Positions 24,282 to 25,558 of a stretch of 25,558 nt of DNA are shown in pieces (positions within the stretch are counted from its first letter, which is position 1; every line of letters starts with the position of its first letter). A program made the position numbers and the translations under genes. Source of the DNA: DALYLB01 sp046154695 (lineage in GTDB: Bacteria > Acidobacteriota > Blastocatellia > RBC074); NCBI GenBank assembly GCA_046154695.1, contig JBJXFI010000434.1:1-25558 (forward strand). Reading direction: 5' to 3'. The notes under the pieces are model-generated. The model was not told the origin of the DNA. It saw nothing but the letters and a program-made list of their open reading frames with translations, and made no database searches.

Positions 24282-25558
24282 ATGATGAAGACCAAGCCTG
24301 CATTTCCGGGCATCCGAGTGACCGCCAACGGGAACCAACTGGTTTCTTACCACACAGAAACGCGCATCGCCGAGGTGGGAGTGTTCTATCCCATCACGCC
24401 ATCGACCGAGGGCGGGGAGCTGTATCAACAGGCGTTCGCCGAGGGCAAACTCGACGTCTTTGGCCACAACACGCTCGCCGTTGAGGCCGAAGGCGAGCAC
24501 GCGGCCCAGGGCGGGGCCATTGCGCATTCCGTCTGCGGAAAACGGGTGGTCAATTACACCTCAGGCCAGGGGGTTGTCTACGGCATTGAGCAGTACTATC
24601 ACGCCCCGGGCAAGTGCTCGACGATGGTGTTGGAGGTTGCCGCGCGGGCGCTCACCAAACATGCCCTGAACGTGCATTGCGGGCACGATGATGTTTACGG
24701 CGCGCTCGACACGGGATGGATCATCCTTTTCGGCAAGGATGCGCAACAGGCCGCCGACCAGGCGCTGATTCTGCGGCGAGTGACGGAACTCAGCCTGACC
24801 CCCGGCATGAACGTGATGGACGGCTTCCTGACGTCCCATCTTGAGCGGACATTCTACAAGCACGAGTCGGAGCTGATTCGCCAATATCTGGGCGCGTCCA
24901 GCGACGTGATTGCCTGTCCGACCGAGAGCCAGCGAATTCTCTTCGGCCCGACGCGCCGGCGGGTTCCCGCCATGATCGACCTGAAAAACCCGGTGCTGTT
25001 GGGCCCCGTCCAGAACCAGGAGCATTACATGCAGGGGGTCGTGGCGAGGCGGGACAATTTCACCGAGCCGATTCTGGCGTTTCTGGAGCAGGCCTACGAG
25101 GACTTCGGAGCGCTCACGGGGCGGTATTACGGGCTGGTCACCCGGTACAGGACCGACGACGCAGACACGGTCTTCGTGTCGCTGGGATCGGCGGCGGAGA
25201 ACATCGAAGCCGCCATCGACCACCTGCGCGAAAGCAGGGGCGCGCAGGTGGGCTCGGTCCACCTCAACGTGCTCCGTCCGTTTCCGGAAGCGGAGGTGGT
25301 GAAGGCGCTGGCCGGGAAAAAGAATGTCATCATCCTTGAGCGAACCGATGAACCCATGGCCGGCGACAACCCCCTGGGGCGCGATATCCGAACGGCCTTG
25401 AACAAGGCGCTGCAGCACGAGGCGGGACTTCCTTCGCTCACGGTCGAACAGATGCCTCGCCTCTTCGCCGGCGTATACGGCCTGGGGTCCCGGGATTTCA
25501 GGCCGGAGCACACGCTCGGCGCCTATGAGTTCGCCACCGGGGCGCGGGGGCGCCGGGG
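24282..25558 (+). CDS. Pyruvate:ferredoxin oxidoreductase-like 2-oxoacid oxidoreductase (3' end outside window)
   Basis: The frame is open for 425 codons to the window edge. The enzyme class decarboxylates a 2-oxoacid such as pyruvate to acyl-CoA and reduces ferredoxin, using thiamine diphosphate and iron-sulfur clusters. YPITPST at 36-42 is the hallmark of domain I. VEAEGEHAAQGGAIAHSVC, VVNYTSGQG and the long TGWIILFGKDAQQ stretch continue it. The domain II-like segment (DTVFVSLGSAAENIEAAIDH, SVHLNVLRPFPEAEVVKAL, VIILERTDEPMAGDNPLGRD) follows in the usual order. This order fits the N-terminal half of the single-chain enzyme or an alpha subunit. The gamma, iron-sulfur and ThDP-binding parts would lie beyond the window. 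The first of two ATG codons (24282, 24285) follows an AAGG-like site; either could be used. The nearby selenoproteins fit an oxygen-sensitive metabolism. Confidence 0.88.
   Translation, partial: MMKTKPAFPGIRVTANGNQLVSYHTETRIAEVGVFYPITPSTEGGELYQQAFAEGKLDVFGHNTLAVEAEGEHAAQGGAIAHSVCGKRVVNYTSGQGVVYGIEQYYHAPGKCSTMVLEVAARALTKHALNVHCGHDDVYGALDTGWIILFGKDAQQAADQALILRRVTELSLTPGMNVMDGFLTSHLERTFYKHESELIRQYLGASSDVIACPTESQRILFGPTRRRVPAMIDLKNPVLLGPVQNQEHYMQGVVARRDNFTEPILAFLEQAYEDFGALTGRYYGLVTRYRTDDADTVFVSLGSAAENIEAAIDHLRESRGAQVGSVHLNVLRPFPEAEVVKALAGKKNVIILERTDEPMAGDNPLGRDIRTALNKALQHEAGLPSLTVEQMPRLFAGVYGLGSRDFRPEHTLGAYEFATGARGRR

Noticed and set aside
1..25558. CRISPR arrays, tRNA genes (including tRNA-Sec), rRNA, insertion sequences
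   Set aside because: No regular direct-repeat array, cloverleaf, rRNA motif or transposase frame was seen on either strand.

Overview
The window comes from a GC-rich bacterium, probably an uncultivated lineage. It has TGA-encoded selenoproteins, toxin-complex (Tc) genes, and intergenic spaces filled with several unrelated families of palindromic repeats. That mix recalls environmental groups such as Acidobacteriota, Planctomycetota, Hydrogenedentota or Sumerlaeota, but nothing in the window settles the phylum. No RNA genes, CRISPR arrays, transposases or phage genes were seen.

Left part (1-4549). A palindrome-rich spacer is followed by ribA (GTP cyclohydrolase II, minus strand, with a good sigma-70-type promoter). 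Next is a polytopic membrane protein that may be a GT-C-type glycosyltransferase. After a near-consensus promoter come two selenoprotein genes in tandem. The first is a 1-Cys-type peroxiredoxin (AhpE/Prx-like) whose peroxidatic cysteine codon is an in-frame TGA. The second is a protein of the glycine/sarcosine/betaine reductase selenoprotein B (GrdB/PrdB-like) family with an in-frame TGA at its redox site. Each TGA is followed at the right distance by a stem-loop resembling a bacterial SECIS element. A conventional gene caller would cut both genes in two.

Centre (4564-21623, minus strand). A two-gene Tc toxin locus fills two thirds of the window. The first gene encodes a fused TcB-TcC cocoon of about 2490 residues: SpvB, FG-GAP/VCBS repeats, TcB middle domains, RHS repeats, RHS core, and a C-terminal payload of about 290 residues. 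The second encodes a TcA translocation subunit of about 3075 residues. TcA carries two peptidoglycan-binding-type modules, one at its N-terminus and one just before the conserved TcA core, which classical insecticidal TcA proteins lack. A composite inverted repeat lies between the two genes. No immunity, chitinase, lysis or regulatory gene is recognisable beside them.

Right part (22110-25558). A lipoprotein alpha/beta hydrolase of the proline iminopeptidase type and a MOSC-domain protein (probable molybdenum-cofactor binding) form a likely two-gene unit. A further palindrome follows, then the first 425 codons of a pyruvate:ferredoxin oxidoreductase-like gene that runs off the window.

The redox enzymes (two selenoproteins, the MOSC protein and the 2-oxoacid oxidoreductase) suggest a metabolism with anaerobic traits that copes with peroxide. 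The Tc locus points to interaction with another organism, whose identity cannot be read from the sequence.
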